DNA of 15,610 nt from Treponema sp. (GCA_031275535.1 JAISOR010000118.1:1-15610), one strand, 5' to 3'; shown: positions 1 through 10,447, numbered from the stretch's first letter. The notes: generated by a model not told the origin, from the sequence alone. A program made the numbers and translations.

Positions 1-31
1 CCGGGGTGGTGCTACCATCGATGATATACAT
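1..31 (-). CDS. Possible 5' end of an unidentified gene leaving the window
   Basis: An ATG at 31-29 opens MYIIDGSTTP and stays open to the left edge. A weak GAAGG sits about ten bases upstream. Only ten codons are visible, so neither the start nor the product can be confirmed. Codons upstream of this ATG are also open in the same frame, with no better start codon, so the true coding region could be joined to the upstream Shine-Dalgarno by a frameshift. Confidence 0.2.
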   Translation of the reverse strand, partial: MYIIDGSTTP

Positions 32-44
32 ATACGTGGAACCT

Positions 45-98
45 TCAAGCTCGGCCCCGTTTGTTTTTCCCTCTCCCCCTATCCATAAGTTCCTCCCT
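45..98 (-). other. Shine-Dalgarno plus 13-codon mini-ORF downstream of rpoC
   Basis: A near-perfect ribosome binding site (AGGGAGGA, positions 98-91) lies four bases before an ATG at 86-84, about 40 bases after the rpoC stop. The frame from that ATG gives only MDRGRGKNKRGRA and stops at 45-47. The next frame is open from inside rpoC to the window edge and reads ELEGSTYMYIIDGSTTP near its end, with its only ATG at 31-29. So the site may belong to a short leader peptide, to a gene that changes frame near the start, or to a gene starting at the second ATG. I do not recognise either product. In many bacteria rpsL follows rpoC, but nothing here resembles the start of S12. Confidence 0.3.
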
Positions 99-125
99 AA
101 AGGCCGGCAAAGGGCAAGATCGCTA

Positions 126-3100
126 TTACTCCTCCGTATCATCCGAAGAAAAATCCTCTTCCTCCGGTTCGGCAACCTTTTCGAGTTTGCGTTTTTCCAG
201 AATCTCCCTCATGTATTGGTCCAGGTCCTGCTGTTCTTCGTCGAAGAGCTTGACCCCCCGGTACCGTTTCATGCCCGTACCGGCGGGAATGGGATGGCCG
301 ATGATGATATTTTCTTTGAGGCCCCGGAGATAATCGGTGGACCCCGCGATGGCCGCATTGGTGAGGACCCTGGTGGTCTCCTGGAAGGACGCGGCGGAAA
401 GGAAGGAATCAATGTTCAGGCTGGCCTTGGTAATGCCCTGGAACAGGGGCCGGGCGACCGATGGCTGCCCGCCTTCGGCGATAACCCGGTTGTTCTCCTC
501 GTGGAAGCGGTACTTATCCACCATCTGCCCAAAGATGAATTTGGTATCCCCCACGGCGACGATCTCTACCTTCCGCATCATCTGGCGGATAATAACGCCG
601 ATGTGTTTGTCGTTAATGGACACCCCCTGGAGACGGTATACCTGCTGGATTTCGTCCATCAGGTAGCGCTGAAGGGTACTTTCACCCAGGATATGCAGGA
701 TGTCGTGGGGATTGACGGACCCCACGCAAAGGGGCTCCCCGGCCTCCACGGTATCGCCGTCCCGCACCAAAAGGCGCTTGGTCATGGGAATAAGATGCTT
801 GTATTCCTTTCCAAACGCATCCTGGATAACAACCACCCGTTTCCCCTTAATAATACCCTTAAAGTACACAAGTCCCGAAACCAGGGCAAGCACGGCGGGG
901 CTTTTGGGCTTCCGGGCTTCAAAGAGTTCGCTGACCCTGGGCAGACCGGAGGTAATGTCCATGGCCTTGGCCGATTCTTTCAAGGTTTTGGCTATGGTCC
1001 GTCCCGCGTTTATCTTTTCCCCCTCGTCAACCTGGATATACGCACCCCCGGGCAGGAAGTAGGAAGCCAGTTCATTGCCCCCATCGTCCACAATATATAT
1101 CCGGGGCTGTTTGCTTTCCAACTGGAATTCGGTGATCCGTTTTTCGATGTTTCCGGTTTCCTCGTCGATCTCTTCTTTTAAGGTAGTACCGGGGATAATA
1201 TCCTCGTATTTCACGATCCCGGAAGCCTCGGCGATAATGGGGTCCGAGAAGGGGTCGAAGGTAGCGATGGTCTTTTCGGCCCCCACAACCTCGCCTTTTT
1301 TAACCACAAATTCCGAGCCGTTCCGAATCTCTATTTTCTGATCCTGCCCGATAAGATAGAGGGCCCGTGAATCCTTTGCATCCCCCAGAACCATGGCGTA
1401 GGCAATTTCCGGGGAAAGGATGTTCTTTCCGCCCCGCTTGATGATGGGCTCCCCCCGGATAATGCGCTTGCCGTCTTCCACTAAAAGCTCATCCTTGGGC
1501 TCAATCTTAAATTCCTTCATCACCTTGTTGACCACCGTGTAACCCTTACGGGTAAAGAGCCGGCGGCCGTCGGGAAGCTCCACATGGGCGCCGGTAACTT
1601 CCCGGATATACACGGGGTATTTAAGGAAGGTCCGGTTTTCTTCGCTTATCTTGGTGGCGGCGCCGCCGATATGGAAGGTCCGCATGGTAAGCTGGGTGCC
1701 GGGCTGGCCGATAGACTGGGCCGCGATGGTACCCACCGCCTCGCCGATGTCTACGGACCGGTTGGTGGCAAGGTTCCGGCCATAACAGCGGCGGCAGACC
1801 CCATGCTTGGCCTCGCAGGTCAGGACCGTCCGGATCCGCACGGATTCAACCCCGGCGGCCTCGATGGCCATGGCAATACTTTCGGTAATTTCTTCATTTA
1901 CGTCGATGATAAGTTCCCCGGTAATAGGGTGTTTAACCCGCTCCAGGGTATACCGGCCCACGATACGGTCGCTCAGGGGCTCCACGATATCCTCCCCGTC
2001 TTTTATGGCGGAATAGGCAATACCGTTGATAGTGCCGCAGTCATCCTCGTTTACCACCACATCCTGGGCGATATCCACCAGCCGCCGGGTCAAGTACCCC
2101 GCCTCAGCGGTCTTGAGGGCGGTATCCGCCAATCCCTTCCGGGCGCCGTTGGTGGAGATGAAAAACTCAATCACCGAAAGCCCCTCTTTGAAGTTGGATC
2201 TGATGGGAAGCTCGATGATATCCCCGGAGGGCTTGGCCATAAGGCCCCGCATCCCCGCCAACTGACGGATCTGGTTACGGCTTCCCCGGGCGCCGGAGTT
2301 CGCCATCATATACACCGAATTGAACCCGTCCCGGTCGGCCTCCAGGGTCTTCATCATGATATTGGTAAGGTCTTCGTTGGTCTTGGACCAGACCTCCACC
2401 ACCCGGTTGTACCGTTCTTCCTGGGTAATGTGGCCCTGGCGCCACTGTTTCTGGATGGAATCGACCTCCCTGTTGGCCTTGTCGATAAGTTCGGTTTTTT
2501 CCTTGGGAACCACAATGTCATCCACCCCGATGGTGGCGCCAAAAACGGTGGCATACTTGTACCCCGTGGCCTTGATGGCGTCCAGCATCTTTACCGTGGT
2601 CCAGGAGCCCTTATCGCTAAAGATATTCTCGATGAGCCCCCGCAGTTCCTTGTCCTTGAGTTCGTAGTTAATAAAGGGAATTTCCGGCGGCAGTTCCTCG
2701 TTGAACACCAGCCGGCCGGCGGTGGTTTCGATAAAGCCTCCCTCACCGGGTTTCACTTCCCGCCCGGCCTTGTCCCATATCGGCGTCTTAGGGGGACGGG
2801 TCTTAATACGCGCCTCCCAGTCCAGGGACTTGGCCTCCACCGCCATGAGGATCTCCTCCACCGTACCGTAGCACCGGCCCTGTCCCTTGGCGTTGGGCTT
2901 AATCCGGGTAAGGAAGTTGATCCCCAGAACCATGTCCTGGGAGGGAAACACGATGGTCTTCCCGTTGGCGGGGTTCAGGAGGTTCCTGGCGGAGAGCATC
3001 AGGGTCCAGCACTCCATCTGGGCGGCCTGGGTCAGGGGTACGTGGACCGCCATCTGATCCCCGTCGAAGTCGGCGTTAAAGGCATGGCAAACCAGGGGAT

Positions 3101-4415
3101 GCAGCTTGATGGCCTTCCCCTCCACCAGAACCGGTTCAAAGGCCTGGATTCCCAGGCGATGCAGGGTAGGGGCCCGGTTCAATAATACGGGGTGTTCCTT
3201 TACCACCTCGTCCAGGATGGCAAAAACCTCCGGGGTCTCCTGTTCCACCAGCATTTTGGCCTTTTTGATATTGTAAACCACGTCTTTATCGACCAGCTTC
3301 TTCATTATAAAGGGCTTAAAAAGCTCCAGGGCCATCTTGGTGGGGAGCCCGCACTGCCACATTTTAAGGTCCGGCCCCACGGTGATTACCGAGCGGCCCG
3401 AATAGTCCACCCGTTTACCCAGAAGGTTCTGGCGGAACCGGCCTTGCTTTCCTTTGAGCATATCGCTGATGGATTTAAGGGGCCTGTTGGAAGCGCCCTT
3501 GACCACCCGTTTTTTCTTGGAATTATCAAAGAGGGCGTCCACCGCTTCCTGGAGCATCCGCTTTTCATTACGGATGATGATATCCGGGGCGTTCAGGGTT
3601 TGGAGCCGTTTAAGCCGGTTGTTCCGGTTAATTACCCGGCGATAGAGGTCGTTCAGATCCGAGGTGGCAAAACGGCCGCCGTCAAGCTGTACCATGGGAC
3701 GCAGTTCCGGGGGTATGACCGGAATTACATCCAGGATCATCCACTCGGGCTTATTGTTGGAATTGCGGAAATTCTCCACTATCTCGATCCGTTTAAGGAG
3801 CCGCTTATCGCTCTTGGCCCCCTTTTCGATCATCCGAACCCGCAGATCCGCAGCCATTTGATCCAGGTTGAGGTTTTCCAACAGGGTCCGCACCGCCTCG
3901 GCGCCCATGCCCGCGGTAAAGCCCCCGCCGTACCGTTCCTGGGCCTCGTAGTATTCCTCCTCGGTAAGGAGCTGCATCTTCTTTAAATCCGTATCCCCCG
4001 AGTCAATGACCACGTATTTTTCGTAGTAAAGCACCGAACGGAGGCTTGCCAGGGGAAGATCCAGGAGCAATCCCATGCGGCTGGGAACGGAACGGTAGTA
4101 CCAGATATGGGAAACCGGGGCGGCCAATTCAATATGGCCCATCCGTTCCCGGCGCACCTTGAAGTGGGTCACCTCCACGCCGCAGCGGTCGCAGATAACC
4201 CCCTTATAGCGGATGGATTTGAACTTGCCGCAGTAACATTCCCATTCTTTCGTGGTCCCGAAGATCCGCTCGCAGAAAAGGCCGTCCTTTTCCGGCCGCA
4301 GGGTCCGGTAATTTATCGTTTCCGGTTTTTTTACTTCCCCGTAAGACCAGGCCCGGATCATCTCCGGGGAGGCCAGTTTTATCATTATAGAATCAAAATC
4401 CTGTATATCCCGCAT
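126..4415 (-). CDS. rpoC: DNA-directed RNA polymerase subunit beta'
   Basis: This is the largest catalytic subunit of RNA polymerase, 1429 residues. The N-terminal zinc site has Cys60, Cys62, Cys75 and Cys78. The absolutely conserved [12 protein letters not shown] loop (residues 447-458) holds Asp449, Asp451 and Asp453, which bind the catalytic magnesium. The second zinc site uses Cys793, Cys867, Cys874 and Cys877. Between these lie the rudder and lid region, the bridge helix ([13 protein letters not shown]) and the trigger loop ([11 protein letters not shown]). The protein ends in a highly acidic tail ([14 protein letters not shown]). The ATG is preceded by AGGAAGGAG seven bases upstream, which begins immediately at the rpoB stop. 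The rpoB-rpoC gap is 13 bases, so the two subunits are certainly cotranscribed and likely translationally linked. The gene looks intact. Confidence 0.99.
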   Translation of the reverse strand: MRDIQDFDSIMIKLASPEMIRAWSYGEVKKPETINYRTLRPEKDGLFCERIFGTTKEWECYCGKFKSIRYKGVICDRCGVEVTHFKVRRERMGHIELAAPVSHIWYYRSVPSRMGLLLDLPLASLRSVLYYEKYVVIDSGDTDLKKMQLLTEEEYYEAQERYGGGFTAGMGAEAVRTLLENLNLDQMAADLRVRMIEKGAKSDKRLLKRIEIVENFRNSNNKPEWMILDVIPVIPPELRPMVQLDGGRFATSDLNDLYRRVINRNNRLKRLQTLNAPDIIIRNEKRMLQEAVDALFDNSKKKRVVKGASNRPLKSISDMLKGKQGRFRQNLLGKRVDYSGRSVITVGPDLKMWQCGLPTKMALELFKPFIMKKLVDKDVVYNIKKAKMLVEQETPEVFAILDEVVKEHPVLLNRAPTLHRLGIQAFEPVLVEGKAIKLHPLVCHAFNADFDGDQMAVHVPLTQAAQMECWTLMLSARNLLNPANGKTIVFPSQDMVLGINFLTRIKPNAKGQGRCYGTVEEILMAVEAKSLDWEARIKTRPPKTPIWDKAGREVKPGEGGFIETTAGRLVFNEELPPEIPFINYELKDKELRGLIENIFSDKGSWTTVKMLDAIKATGYKYATVFGATIGVDDIVVPKEKTELIDKANREVDSIQKQWRQGHITQEERYNRVVEVWSKTNEDLTNIMMKTLEADRDGFNSVYMMANSGARGSRNQIRQLAGMRGLMAKPSGDIIELPIRSNFKEGLSVIEFFISTNGARKGLADTALKTAEAGYLTRRLVDIAQDVVVNEDDCGTINGIAYSAIKDGEDIVEPLSDRIVGRYTLERVKHPITGELIIDVNEEITESIAMAIEAAGVESVRIRTVLTCEAKHGVCRRCYGRNLATNRSVDIGEAVGTIAAQSIGQPGTQLTMRTFHIGGAATKISEENRTFLKYPVYIREVTGAHVELPDGRRLFTRKGYTVVNKVMKEFKIEPKDELLVEDGKRIIRGEPIIKRGGKNILSPEIAYAMVLGDAKDSRALYLIGQDQKIEIRNGSEFVVKKGEVVGAEKTIATFDPFSDPIIAEASGIVKYEDIIPGTTLKEEIDEETGNIEKRITEFQLESKQPRIYIVDDGGNELASYFLPGGAYIQVDEGEKINAGRTIAKTLKESAKAMDITSGLPRVSELFEARKPKSPAVLALVSGLVYFKGIIKGKRVVVIQDAFGKEYKHLIPMTKRLLVRDGDTVEAGEPLCVGSVNPHDILHILGESTLQRYLMDEIQQVYRLQGVSINDKHIGVIIRQMMRKVEIVAVGDTKFIFGQMVDKYRFHEENNRVIAEGGQPSVARPLFQGITKASLNIDSFLSAASFQETTRVLTNAAIAGSTDYLRGLKENIIIGHPIPAGTGMKRYRGVKLFDEEQQDLDQYMREILEKRKLEKVAEPEEEDFSSDDTEE

Positions 4416-4428
4416 TTTTTACTCCTTC

Positions 4429-7400
4429 CTAAAAGTTACTTCCGCTCTTGGTAATCAGTTCCTCGTCCCGCTCGGTAAGGGGAATCTGTTTACCCTTAAC
4501 ATCATAGATGGTCATGTCCAGCGCCAGACCCCGTAATTCCTGAACCAAAACATTGAAGGATTCGGGAATTCCCGCGGTGGTGGAAGGCTCGCCCTTCACA
4601 ATGGACTCGTATATCTTAGACCGTCCCGTCATATCGTCGGACTTGATGGTCAGGAGTTCCTGCAGGGTGTTGGCCGCGCCATAGGCCTCCAGGGCCCAGA
4701 CTTCCATTTCCCCAAGCCGCTGGCCGCCAAACTGGGCCTTGCCCCCCAGGGGCTGCTGGGTCACCAGGGAATAGGGTCCGGTAGACCGGGCGTGCATCTT
4801 GTCGTCCACCAGATGGTGGAGTTTGAGGAAGTAAATGATCCCGCAGAAGATGGGATTTACGAAGGACTCCCCGGTCCGGCCATCCCTAAGGATGGTTTTG
4901 GAGGTCACCGGCAGCCCCGCCTCTTTCAGCTTTTCCTCGATCTGTTCCGTGGAGGGGGACTGGAACACCGGGGCGGAGAACCACTCATCCAGGGTGGAGG
5001 CGGCCCAGCCCAGCTCGGTTTCCAGGAGCTGCCCGATGTTCATCCGGGAGGGAACCCCCAGGGGGGTAAGACAAATATCCAGGGAGGTGCCGTCTTCCAT
5101 ATAGGGCATGTCCTCTTCGGGAAGGATCCGGGCAACGACCCCCTTATTACCGTGCCGGCCCGCCATTTTATCCCCCTCCCTAAGCTTGCGCTTGGTGGCG
5201 ATAAGCACCTTTACCACCTCATCAACCCCGGGGTTAAGGTCGTCCCCTTCGGTCCGTTTAAGCCGCTGAATGTCGATGATGGTCCCTTCAATGCCGTGGG
5301 GCACCCTAAGGGAGGAATCCCGGACCTCCTTGGCCTTTTCGCCGAATATGGAATTGAGGAGCTTGAATTCCGGGGTGGTTTCGGTCTCGCTCTTGGGTGT
5401 TACCTTTCCCACCAGGATATCCCCGGAGCGCACCTTGGCGCCTACCAGGATGATCCCTTCGGCGTCCAGGTTGTCCAGGCTCTTTTCCGAAGTGTTGGGA
5501 ATGTCCCGGGTTATCTTTTCCGGCCCCAGCTTGGTTTCCCGGACCTCGGTGATAAATTCCTTTATATGGATGGAGGTGAACATATCATCCTTAACCACCC
5601 GTTCCGAAATGAGGATGGAGTCCTCGTAGTTGTAACCGTTCCAGGGCATAAAACCCACCAGAATATTCCGGCCCAGGGCAAGCTCCCCGTTCCGGGTGGC
5701 AGGCCCGTCGGCGATAACCTGGCCGGCGGTAACTTTTTCGCCCATCTTTACCACGGGCCGCTGATTGTAACAGGTATCCTGGTTGGTCCGCTGATACTTT
5801 ACCAGATGGTACACATCCAGGCTGTCGGCATTGGTCCCGGAATGCGCCCCCGCCGCATCATCGGGCCTAAGGGTAATTTCCTGGGCGGTAACCCGGATTA
5901 CCGTGCCGCCTCTCCGGGCCTTGACCAATACCCCCGAATCATAGGCGCACTTTCCCTCCATGCCGGTCCCCACCCGGGGGGCCTCGGGAAACACCAGGGG
6001 CACCGCCTGACGCTGCATGTTGGAACCCATCAAGGCCCGGTTGGCGTCGTCATGTTCCAGGAAGGGGATAAGGGAGGCGGAGACCGAAATGATCTGCTTG
6101 GGGGAAACATCCATGTACTGAATGTCCTCCGGCCCCCGGGTCGTATAATCCCCCTGGCGGCGGCAGGAAATCTGCCCATCCGCAAAGGAACCGTTGCTGT
6201 TCAGTTTGGCCGAAGCCTGGGCAATGTAATACCGGTCCTCGTCCATGGCGGAAAGGTACTCTATGTCCCTGGTAGCCACCCCCTTGGCAACCTTACGGTA
6301 GGGGGTCTCCAGAAAGCCGTACTCGTTTACCCTGGTATAGTTTGCCAGGGACACGATGAGGCCGATATTCGGCCCCTCGGGGGTTTCTATAGGGCACATC
6401 CGGCCATAATGGGTATAATGGACATCCCGGACCTCAAAACCCGCCCGGTCCCGGGAGAGCCCCCCGGGCCCCAGGGCGTTAAGCCGCCGCTTATGGGTAA
6501 GCTCCGCCAGGGGGTTCACCTGATCCATGAACTGGGAAAGCTGGCTGGAGCCAAAAAACTCCTTAATCGCCGCCACCACGGGCTTAATGGAGATCAGGTC
6601 CTGGGGTTTGGTGGTGTCCGTCTCTTTAAGGCTCATCCGTTCCTTGGCGATCCGTTCCATCCGGCTAAAGGCGGTCTTCATGGCGTTGGCCATTAGTTCT
6701 CCCACCGAACGCACCCGCCGGTTTCCCAGATGATCAATATCATCAATATTTTCATCCCCCACATAGACCTTGATAAGGTACTTCATGGTGGCGATGATAT
6801 CCTGCCTGGTCAGGGTAAAATCATCCAGGGGCGGTTTAAAGTCAAATTTCTTGTTGAGTTTGTACCGGCCCACCTTGCCCAGGTCATAGCGCCGGGAGGT
6901 AAAGAACATCCCCAAAAGGTCCTTCTCCGCGGCTTCCACGGTAATGGATTCCCCGGGCATGAGGACCGAATACACATTGGACAGGGCGTCTTCCTTGGAA
7001 GGCTCGTCGCGGTTCGGGTCCTCTTTGACAAACTTAATCTCCTCCCGCTCAAAACAGTTAAGGAGCATGGGCGAATTGAGGGAACCTTCGGCTTCAAAAT
7101 CGATAACCTCTACCGATGTGATGCCGTTGGCCAGGAGTTCATCCATGTTATGGGGATGGAGTTTTTCTCCCGCCCGGTAGAGCTTCTTCCGTTCTTTAAG
7201 GGTACCGTCCTCGTCTGTTCCGGCCTCGATCCACACCGCGGAAGCAAGGATGCGACCGGAGAAACGTTCTTTGGTTTCCCGGTCGTCCTTTACCTCCAGG
7301 GTTTCGGTGGTATAAAAGGCCCGGATTATCTCTTCCCGGCTGTCGTACCCCAGGGCCCGCAGAAAGATGGTCCCCAGGATACGCTTTTTCCGGTCAATCT

Positions 7401-7968
7401 TGGCATAGATCAACTCCCTTTTCTGGTCTATCTCGAATTCCAGCCAGGAACCACGGTATGGAATAATCCGGGAGGAATATATCCCCTTCTCGTGGCTAAA
7501 GATAACCCCCGGGGAACGGTGAATCTGGGAAACCACCACCCGTTCGGCGCCGTTTATAACAAAGGTGCCCCGCTCGCTCATGATCGGGATATCACCCATA
7601 TAGATGTCTTTTTGACGGATTTCGCCGGTTTGCTGGAATATCAGATTGACCCGGGCCTTTAAGGGTACCGCATAGGTTAAGCCCTTTTGCTTACAATCCA
7701 TCTCGGAAAATTTTACATTGTCCTCGTCCAGGGAATAATACTCATACTCCAGCACCATATCGCTATTAGGACTTTCGATGGGAAAGGTCGTCCTAAAAAC
7801 CTCTTCCAGCCCCTGTACTTCAAGGGGCTCATGGTTCCTAAGCCGTTCCCGTTGAAGAAAACGTTCATACGAACAAAGCTGGATGTCGATCAGATCCGGC
7901 AGATCCATCACATCCTGAATATCCTTACCAATATATACTCGCTTATTGATTGTTTTGCCCTTTACCAT
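4429..7968 (-). CDS. rpoB: DNA-directed RNA polymerase subunit beta
   Basis: This is the beta subunit of RNA polymerase, 1179 residues. It is shorter than the E. coli protein (1342) because it lacks the large lineage-specific insertions, as is usual for spirochaetes. The rifampicin-binding region reads [20 protein letters not shown] and then [10 protein letters not shown]. The position equivalent to E. coli Ser531 is Asn497, and Asn518 is Val484, while Gln513, Asp516 and His526 equivalents are kept (479, 482, 492). The active-centre motif [10 protein letters not shown] is at 934-943, and the C-terminal [14 protein letters not shown] segment around 1088 contacts beta'. The start at 7968 has AGGGGG eight bases upstream. 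An ATG four bases earlier is out of frame and closes after nine codons. The gene is preceded by a 166-base hairpin-bearing spacer after rplL. Confidence 0.99.
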   Translation of the reverse strand: MVKGKTINKRVYIGKDIQDVMDLPDLIDIQLCSYERFLQRERLRNHEPLEVQGLEEVFRTTFPIESPNSDMVLEYEYYSLDEDNVKFSEMDCKQKGLTYAVPLKARVNLIFQQTGEIRQKDIYMGDIPIMSERGTFVINGAERVVVSQIHRSPGVIFSHEKGIYSSRIIPYRGSWLEFEIDQKRELIYAKIDRKKRILGTIFLRALGYDSREEIIRAFYTTETLEVKDDRETKERFSGRILASAVWIEAGTDEDGTLKERKKLYRAGEKLHPHNMDELLANGITSVEVIDFEAEGSLNSPMLLNCFEREEIKFVKEDPNRDEPSKEDALSNVYSVLMPGESITVEAAEKDLLGMFFTSRRYDLGKVGRYKLNKKFDFKPPLDDFTLTRQDIIATMKYLIKVYVGDENIDDIDHLGNRRVRSVGELMANAMKTAFSRMERIAKERMSLKETDTTKPQDLISIKPVVAAIKEFFGSSQLSQFMDQVNPLAELTHKRRLNALGPGGLSRDRAGFEVRDVHYTHYGRMCPIETPEGPNIGLIVSLANYTRVNEYGFLETPYRKVAKGVATRDIEYLSAMDEDRYYIAQASAKLNSNGSFADGQISCRRQGDYTTRGPEDIQYMDVSPKQIISVSASLIPFLEHDDANRALMGSNMQRQAVPLVFPEAPRVGTGMEGKCAYDSGVLVKARRGGTVIRVTAQEITLRPDDAAGAHSGTNADSLDVYHLVKYQRTNQDTCYNQRPVVKMGEKVTAGQVIADGPATRNGELALGRNILVGFMPWNGYNYEDSILISERVVKDDMFTSIHIKEFITEVRETKLGPEKITRDIPNTSEKSLDNLDAEGIILVGAKVRSGDILVGKVTPKSETETTPEFKLLNSIFGEKAKEVRDSSLRVPHGIEGTIIDIQRLKRTEGDDLNPGVDEVVKVLIATKRKLREGDKMAGRHGNKGVVARILPEEDMPYMEDGTSLDICLTPLGVPSRMNIGQLLETELGWAASTLDEWFSAPVFQSPSTEQIEEKLKEAGLPVTSKTILRDGRTGESFVNPIFCGIIYFLKLHHLVDDKMHARSTGPYSLVTQQPLGGKAQFGGQRLGEMEVWALEAYGAANTLQELLTIKSDDMTGRSKIYESIVKGEPSTTAGIPESFNVLVQELRGLALDMTIYDVKGKQIPLTERDEELITKSGSNF

Positions 7969-8023
7969 TCATAACCCCCTGTCCCCGGAAAGTGCCTGTT
8001 TTTTAACTGTTACAAACTACAAG

Positions 8024-8048
8024 AGCCCCCGGCCATGAGCCGGAAGCC
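8024..8048 (-). repeat. Hairpin in the rplL-rpoB spacer (rpoB-proximal)
   Basis: On the minus strand this is an inverted repeat of about ten pairs (GGCTTCCGGC against GCCGGGGGCT, including G-T wobbles) around a five-base loop. It is followed by TTGTAGTTTGT, a broken T-rich run. It could be a weak terminator, or a processing or stability structure ahead of rpoB. Confidence 0.45.
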
Positions 8049-8051
8049 AAA

Positions 8052-8081
8052 CAGATGAAACCCCCTGCGGAGTTTCATCTG
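8052..8081 (-). terminator. Hairpin between rplL and rpoB, possible attenuator
   Basis: CAGATGAAAC and GTTTCATCTG form a perfect ten-base-pair stem with a ten-base loop. The minus-strand transcript continues with only three T residues (TTTGGC), so this is at best a partial terminator. In E. coli an attenuator and an RNase III site occupy the same rplL-rpoB position and lower polymerase expression relative to ribosomal proteins. A similar role here is inferred from position. Confidence 0.5.
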
Positions 8082-8134
8082 CCTTATGAGAAAAAAATCT
8101 GTCTTCTCTGACGCATCGCGCCATTACTGATACG

Positions 8135-8527
8135 TTACTGAATTTCAACCGTACCGCCGGCGGCAGTGACCTGTTCCTTAATCTTGGCGGCCTCATCCTT
8201 AGAGACGTTTTCTTTGAGGGGCTTGGGCGCCCCTTCAACGAGGTCCTTCGCCTCCTTGAGACCAAGACCGGTAACAGCCCGCACCTCTTTGATGACCGCA
8301 ATTTTCTTAGAGTCATCATAGGCTTTAAGAATTACATTGAATTCCGTCTTCTCCTCCACGGCTTCAGCGGCGGCGGCTCCGGGAGCTGCGCCAACTGCTG
8401 CCACGGCTATGGGAGCTGCGGCGGAAACACCGAATTTCTCTTCCATGGCTTTAACCAGTTCGGAAACCTCCAGAACGGTCATGGAAGCAATCGCTTCAAG
8501 AATCTGATCTGTAGTAAGGGCTGCCAT
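8135..8527 (-). CDS. rplL: 50S ribosomal protein L7/L12
   Basis: This 130-residue protein forms the flexible stalk of the large subunit that recruits translation factors. The N-terminal dimerisation domain (about 1-35, [20 protein letters not shown]) is followed by an Ala/Gly/Pro hinge (about 36-57) and the globular C-terminal domain, with the factor-binding helix [20 protein letters not shown] at about 74-93 and a VEIQ end. AGGAGA lies eight bases before the ATG. It sits between two unusually long, structured spacers (212 bases from rplJ, 166 bases to rpoB). These may help set its higher copy number relative to L10 and polymerase. Confidence 0.98.
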   Translation of the reverse strand: MAALTTDQILEAIASMTVLEVSELVKAMEEKFGVSAAAPIAVAAVGAAPGAAAAEAVEEKTEFNVILKAYDDSKKIAVIKEVRAVTGLGLKEAKDLVEGAPKPLKENVSKDEAAKIKEQVTAAGGTVEIQ

Positions 8528-8555
8528 ATTATCTTCTCCTAATTATGCTAAATAT

Positions 8556-8573
8556 ACATCCCATACGGGATGT
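8556..8573 (-). repeat. Hairpin upstream of the rplL ribosome binding site
   Basis: ACATCCC and GGGATGT form a perfect seven-pair stem around a four-base loop. It lies about 17 bases upstream of the rplL Shine-Dalgarno. Next to it is CCGGTTTTAAACCGG (8574-8588), a near-palindrome. On the minus strand the stem is followed by ATATTTAGC, not a convincing termination T-run. A control or stability role for rplL mRNA is possible. Confidence 0.45.
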
Positions 8574-8618
8574 CCGGTTTTAAACCGGTTCTTCTAAACC
8601 AACAGGAACGGCAGCCTT

Positions 8619-8649
8619 GGAACTCAAGGTTCTTTGAACCTCCGGTTCC
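8619..8649 (-). repeat. Two-tier hairpin in the rplJ-rplL spacer
   Basis: An inner six-pair stem (AGGTTC with GAACCT, loop TTT, 8627-8641) is enclosed by an outer five-pair stem (GGAAC with GTTCC), separated by a symmetric three-by-three internal loop. This looks like a selected RNA structure rather than chance, but its role is unknown. Confidence 0.45.
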
Positions 8650-8692
8650 ACCGAAGCCTGACGGTTTTTATTCCCTACATAAGCCCGGGTAT

Positions 8693-8713
8693 CGGGAAGC
8701 TTACCGCTTCCCG
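8693..8713 (-). repeat. Eight-pair hairpin shortly after rplJ
   Basis: CGGGAAGC and GCTTCCCG pair perfectly around a five-base loop, 27 bases after the rplJ stop codon. No T-run follows on the transcribed strand, so it is more likely a processing or mRNA-stability element than a terminator. Confidence 0.45.
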
Positions 8714-8739
8714 GCGAGCCCCGGGGACCCGCCTGCGGA

Positions 8740-9276
8740 TCAACCGGCCTTTTTGTCCCCCACCGCCTTGATGGTCCGGACCAGCCGGGCATTGATGTCG
8801 TTAAGAGCCGCCGCCAGGTTCCGGACGGGGCCGTTCATAACGGACATAAGCATAGAAATAAGTTCCAGCCTGCCGGGAAGTCTGGAGAAGGCCTCTACCT
8901 GCCGGGCATCGTATACCGATTCCCCCACCAAGCCGCCCTTTACCTTTAGGGCCGGGGCTTCCCTGGCAAAATCAAAGAGGATCTTGGCGACCTCATTTGC
9001 ATCCTTAGGGGCAATGGCCACCGCCGTGGGTCCCAAAAGATAATTCGCCACATCCGGGGCGGACAACTGCTCAAAGGCTATCCGGGCAAAGTTGTTCTTC
9101 ACCACCTTAAACCTGGCATCCTTGGCCCGGAGCTGCCTTCGCAGGGTAGTGATCTGCTCCACCGTAAGTCCCCGGTAATCGGCAAAGATAAAGTCCCGGG
9201 CTACGGAAAGGGATTCTTTTATTTCAGCTATGGACGCAACTTTAACGTCCTGGATTTTTCTAGCGACAATAGCCAT
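8740..9276 (-). CDS. rplJ: 50S ribosomal protein L10
   Basis: This 178-residue protein anchors L7/L12 dimers to 23S rRNA at the stalk base. The N-terminal rRNA-binding domain contains DYRGLTVEQITTLRRQLR and FKVVKNNFARIAF, followed by LGPTAVAIA and VKGGLV. The C-terminal helix (about 150-178, NLAAALNDINARLVRTIKAV) is the L7/L12-binding spine. The start is three bases after the rplA stop, and its Shine-Dalgarno GAGGAG is formed by the last two Glu codons of rplA. Translation of the two genes is therefore very probably coupled. In other bacteria L10-L12 represses its own mRNA; no matching operator was identified here. Confidence 0.98.
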   Translation of the reverse strand: MAIVARKIQDVKVASIAEIKESLSVARDFIFADYRGLTVEQITTLRRQLRAKDARFKVVKNNFARIAFEQLSAPDVANYLLGPTAVAIAPKDANEVAKILFDFAREAPALKVKGGLVGESVYDARQVEAFSRLPGRLELISMLMSVMNGPVRNLAAALNDINARLVRTIKAVGDKKAG

Positions 9277-9279
9277 GGT

Positions 9280-9960
9280 CTACTCCTCGTCCTTTATCGC
9301 AACCCAAACGCCGGGCCCCATGGTGGAAGCCACCGAAACGGTTTGGATAAATTCTCCCTTGGCGTCAACGGGTTTCTTCCGTTTAATTTCGGTAACCACG
9401 GCCTTAACATTCTCCGCGACCTTCTCGCTTTCCATGGAAACCTTTCCTACCGCCAGATGGACCACCCCGGTTTTATCGGCCCGGAATTCCACCCGGCCCT
9501 TTTTCAACTCCGCCAGGGCGCCTTTTAGGTCAAAGGTAACCGTACCGGTCTTGGGGTTGGGCATAAGTCCCTTGCGGCCCAGGATCATACCAAGCTTTCC
9601 CACATCTTTCATCATATCCGGGGTGGCCACCGCCACGTCAAAATCAAGCCAGCCGCCCTTTATCTTTTCGATAAGGTCCTCGGCGCCTGTGTAAGAGGCT
9701 CCCGCATCCTGGGCTTCCTTTTCCTTTTCGGGCTTGCAGAACACCAGGACCCGCTTTTCCGCCCGGAACTGATGGGGAAGGACCACCGTATCCCGAACGG
9801 ACTGGCTTTTTTTAAGATTAAGCTTAACCGAAACATCCAGGGTTTCATCAAATTTAGCAAAGGCAAGGGTCTTTACCAAATCCACCGCCGCCTTTAATTC
9901 GTAGGAGGCGGCGCCGTCGTACTTTTTAAGGCTATCGAGGTATTTTTTTCCGTGTCTCAT
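9280..9960 (-). CDS. rplA: 50S ribosomal protein L1
   Basis: This 226-residue protein forms the mobile L1 stalk near the tRNA exit site and is a translational repressor of the L11-L1 operon in many bacteria. The L1 signature [20 protein letters not shown] is present at about 122-141, and the two-domain arrangement and length are normal. The ATG overlaps the rplK stop codon as ATGA, and the GAGGTGG used as ribosome binding site lies inside the rplK 3' end. L11 and L1 are thus translationally coupled. Confidence 0.98.
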   Translation of the reverse strand: MRHGKKYLDSLKKYDGAASYELKAAVDLVKTLAFAKFDETLDVSVKLNLKKSQSVRDTVVLPHQFRAEKRVLVFCKPEKEKEAQDAGASYTGAEDLIEKIKGGWLDFDVAVATPDMMKDVGKLGMILGRKGLMPNPKTGTVTFDLKGALAELKKGRVEFRADKTGVVHLAVGKVSMESEKVAENVKAVVTEIKRKKPVDAKGEFIQTVSVASTMGPGVWVAIKDEE

Positions 9961-10388
9961 TTTTCCACCTCGACACCCATGGACCGGGCGGTCCCGGCGA
10001 TAATCCTCATGGCCCCTTCGACATCGTTAGCCGAAAGGTCCGCCATCTTGAGTTTTGCAATTTCCTCCAGTTTTGCCCTGGGGATCTTGCCAACCTTGGT
10101 TTTGTGGGACTCGCTGGATCCCTTTTCAAGTCCAATCGCCTTCTTAATCAAGACCGCCGCCGGGGGGGTCTTGAGAATGAAGGAAAAGGACTTGTCCGCA
10201 TACACGGTAATGACTACCGGTATAATGAGCCCCGGCTCCATGCTCTTCGTCCGGTCATTGAACTGCTGGACGAATTGAGGAGCGCTGACGCCATGGGGCC
10301 CCAGGGCAGGTCCTACAGGCGGGGCCGGTGTGGCCTTGCCCGCGGGACACTGGAGCTTGATCATAGCGGCTATCTTTTTCTTTGCCAT
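9957..10388 (-). CDS. rplK: 50S ribosomal protein L11
   Basis: This 143-residue protein binds the GTPase-associated region of 23S rRNA. The N-terminal domain begins [20 protein letters not shown] and has the proline-rich hinge [14 protein letters not shown]. The C-terminal RNA-binding domain includes [20 protein letters not shown] and a terminal [10 protein letters not shown]. The open frame extends 54 codons further upstream, but the start at 10388 is chosen because AAGGAG lies eight bases before it and the product then begins exactly as L11 does. It overlaps rplA by four bases at its end. Confidence 0.98.
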   Translation of the reverse strand: MAKKKIAAMIKLQCPAGKATPAPPVGPALGPHGVSAPQFVQQFNDRTKSMEPGLIIPVVITVYADKSFSFILKTPPAAVLIKKAIGLEKGSSESHKTKVGKIPRAKLEEIAKLKMADLSANDVEGAMRIIAGTARSMGVEVEK

Positions 10389-10411
10389 CCATTTACTCCT
10401 TCGTAGTATGC

Positions 10412-10447
10412 CCGGCCGCCGCCGGACTAGCGAGGGCTCTAACCCTC
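10412..10447 (-). promoter_or_regulatory. rplK leader with two small hairpins
   Basis: The 133-base nusG-rplK spacer holds two short stems just upstream of the rplK Shine-Dalgarno: GAGGG with CCCTC (10432-10447) and CCGGC with GCCGG (10412-10425). In E. coli L1 binds the equivalent leader and represses translation of L11 and L1. The position fits, but I did not find a clear copy of the L1-binding core of 23S rRNA, and I see no convincing promoter here. Confidence 0.3.

Noticed and set aside
4792..6696. A 634-codon plus-strand open frame antisense to rpoB, and similar ones antisense to rpoC (6-1181, 1584-3185, 3192-3986).
   Set aside because: They are composition shadows: the G/C-rich third codon positions of rpoB and rpoC remove stops on the opposite strand. 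The translations are rich in Gly, Pro and His, match no family I know, and the sense genes are certain.
8017..8319. Small minus-strand open frame overlapping the end of rplL and the spacer.
   Set aside because: It is an out-of-frame shadow of rplL, without its own ribosome binding site or recognisable product.
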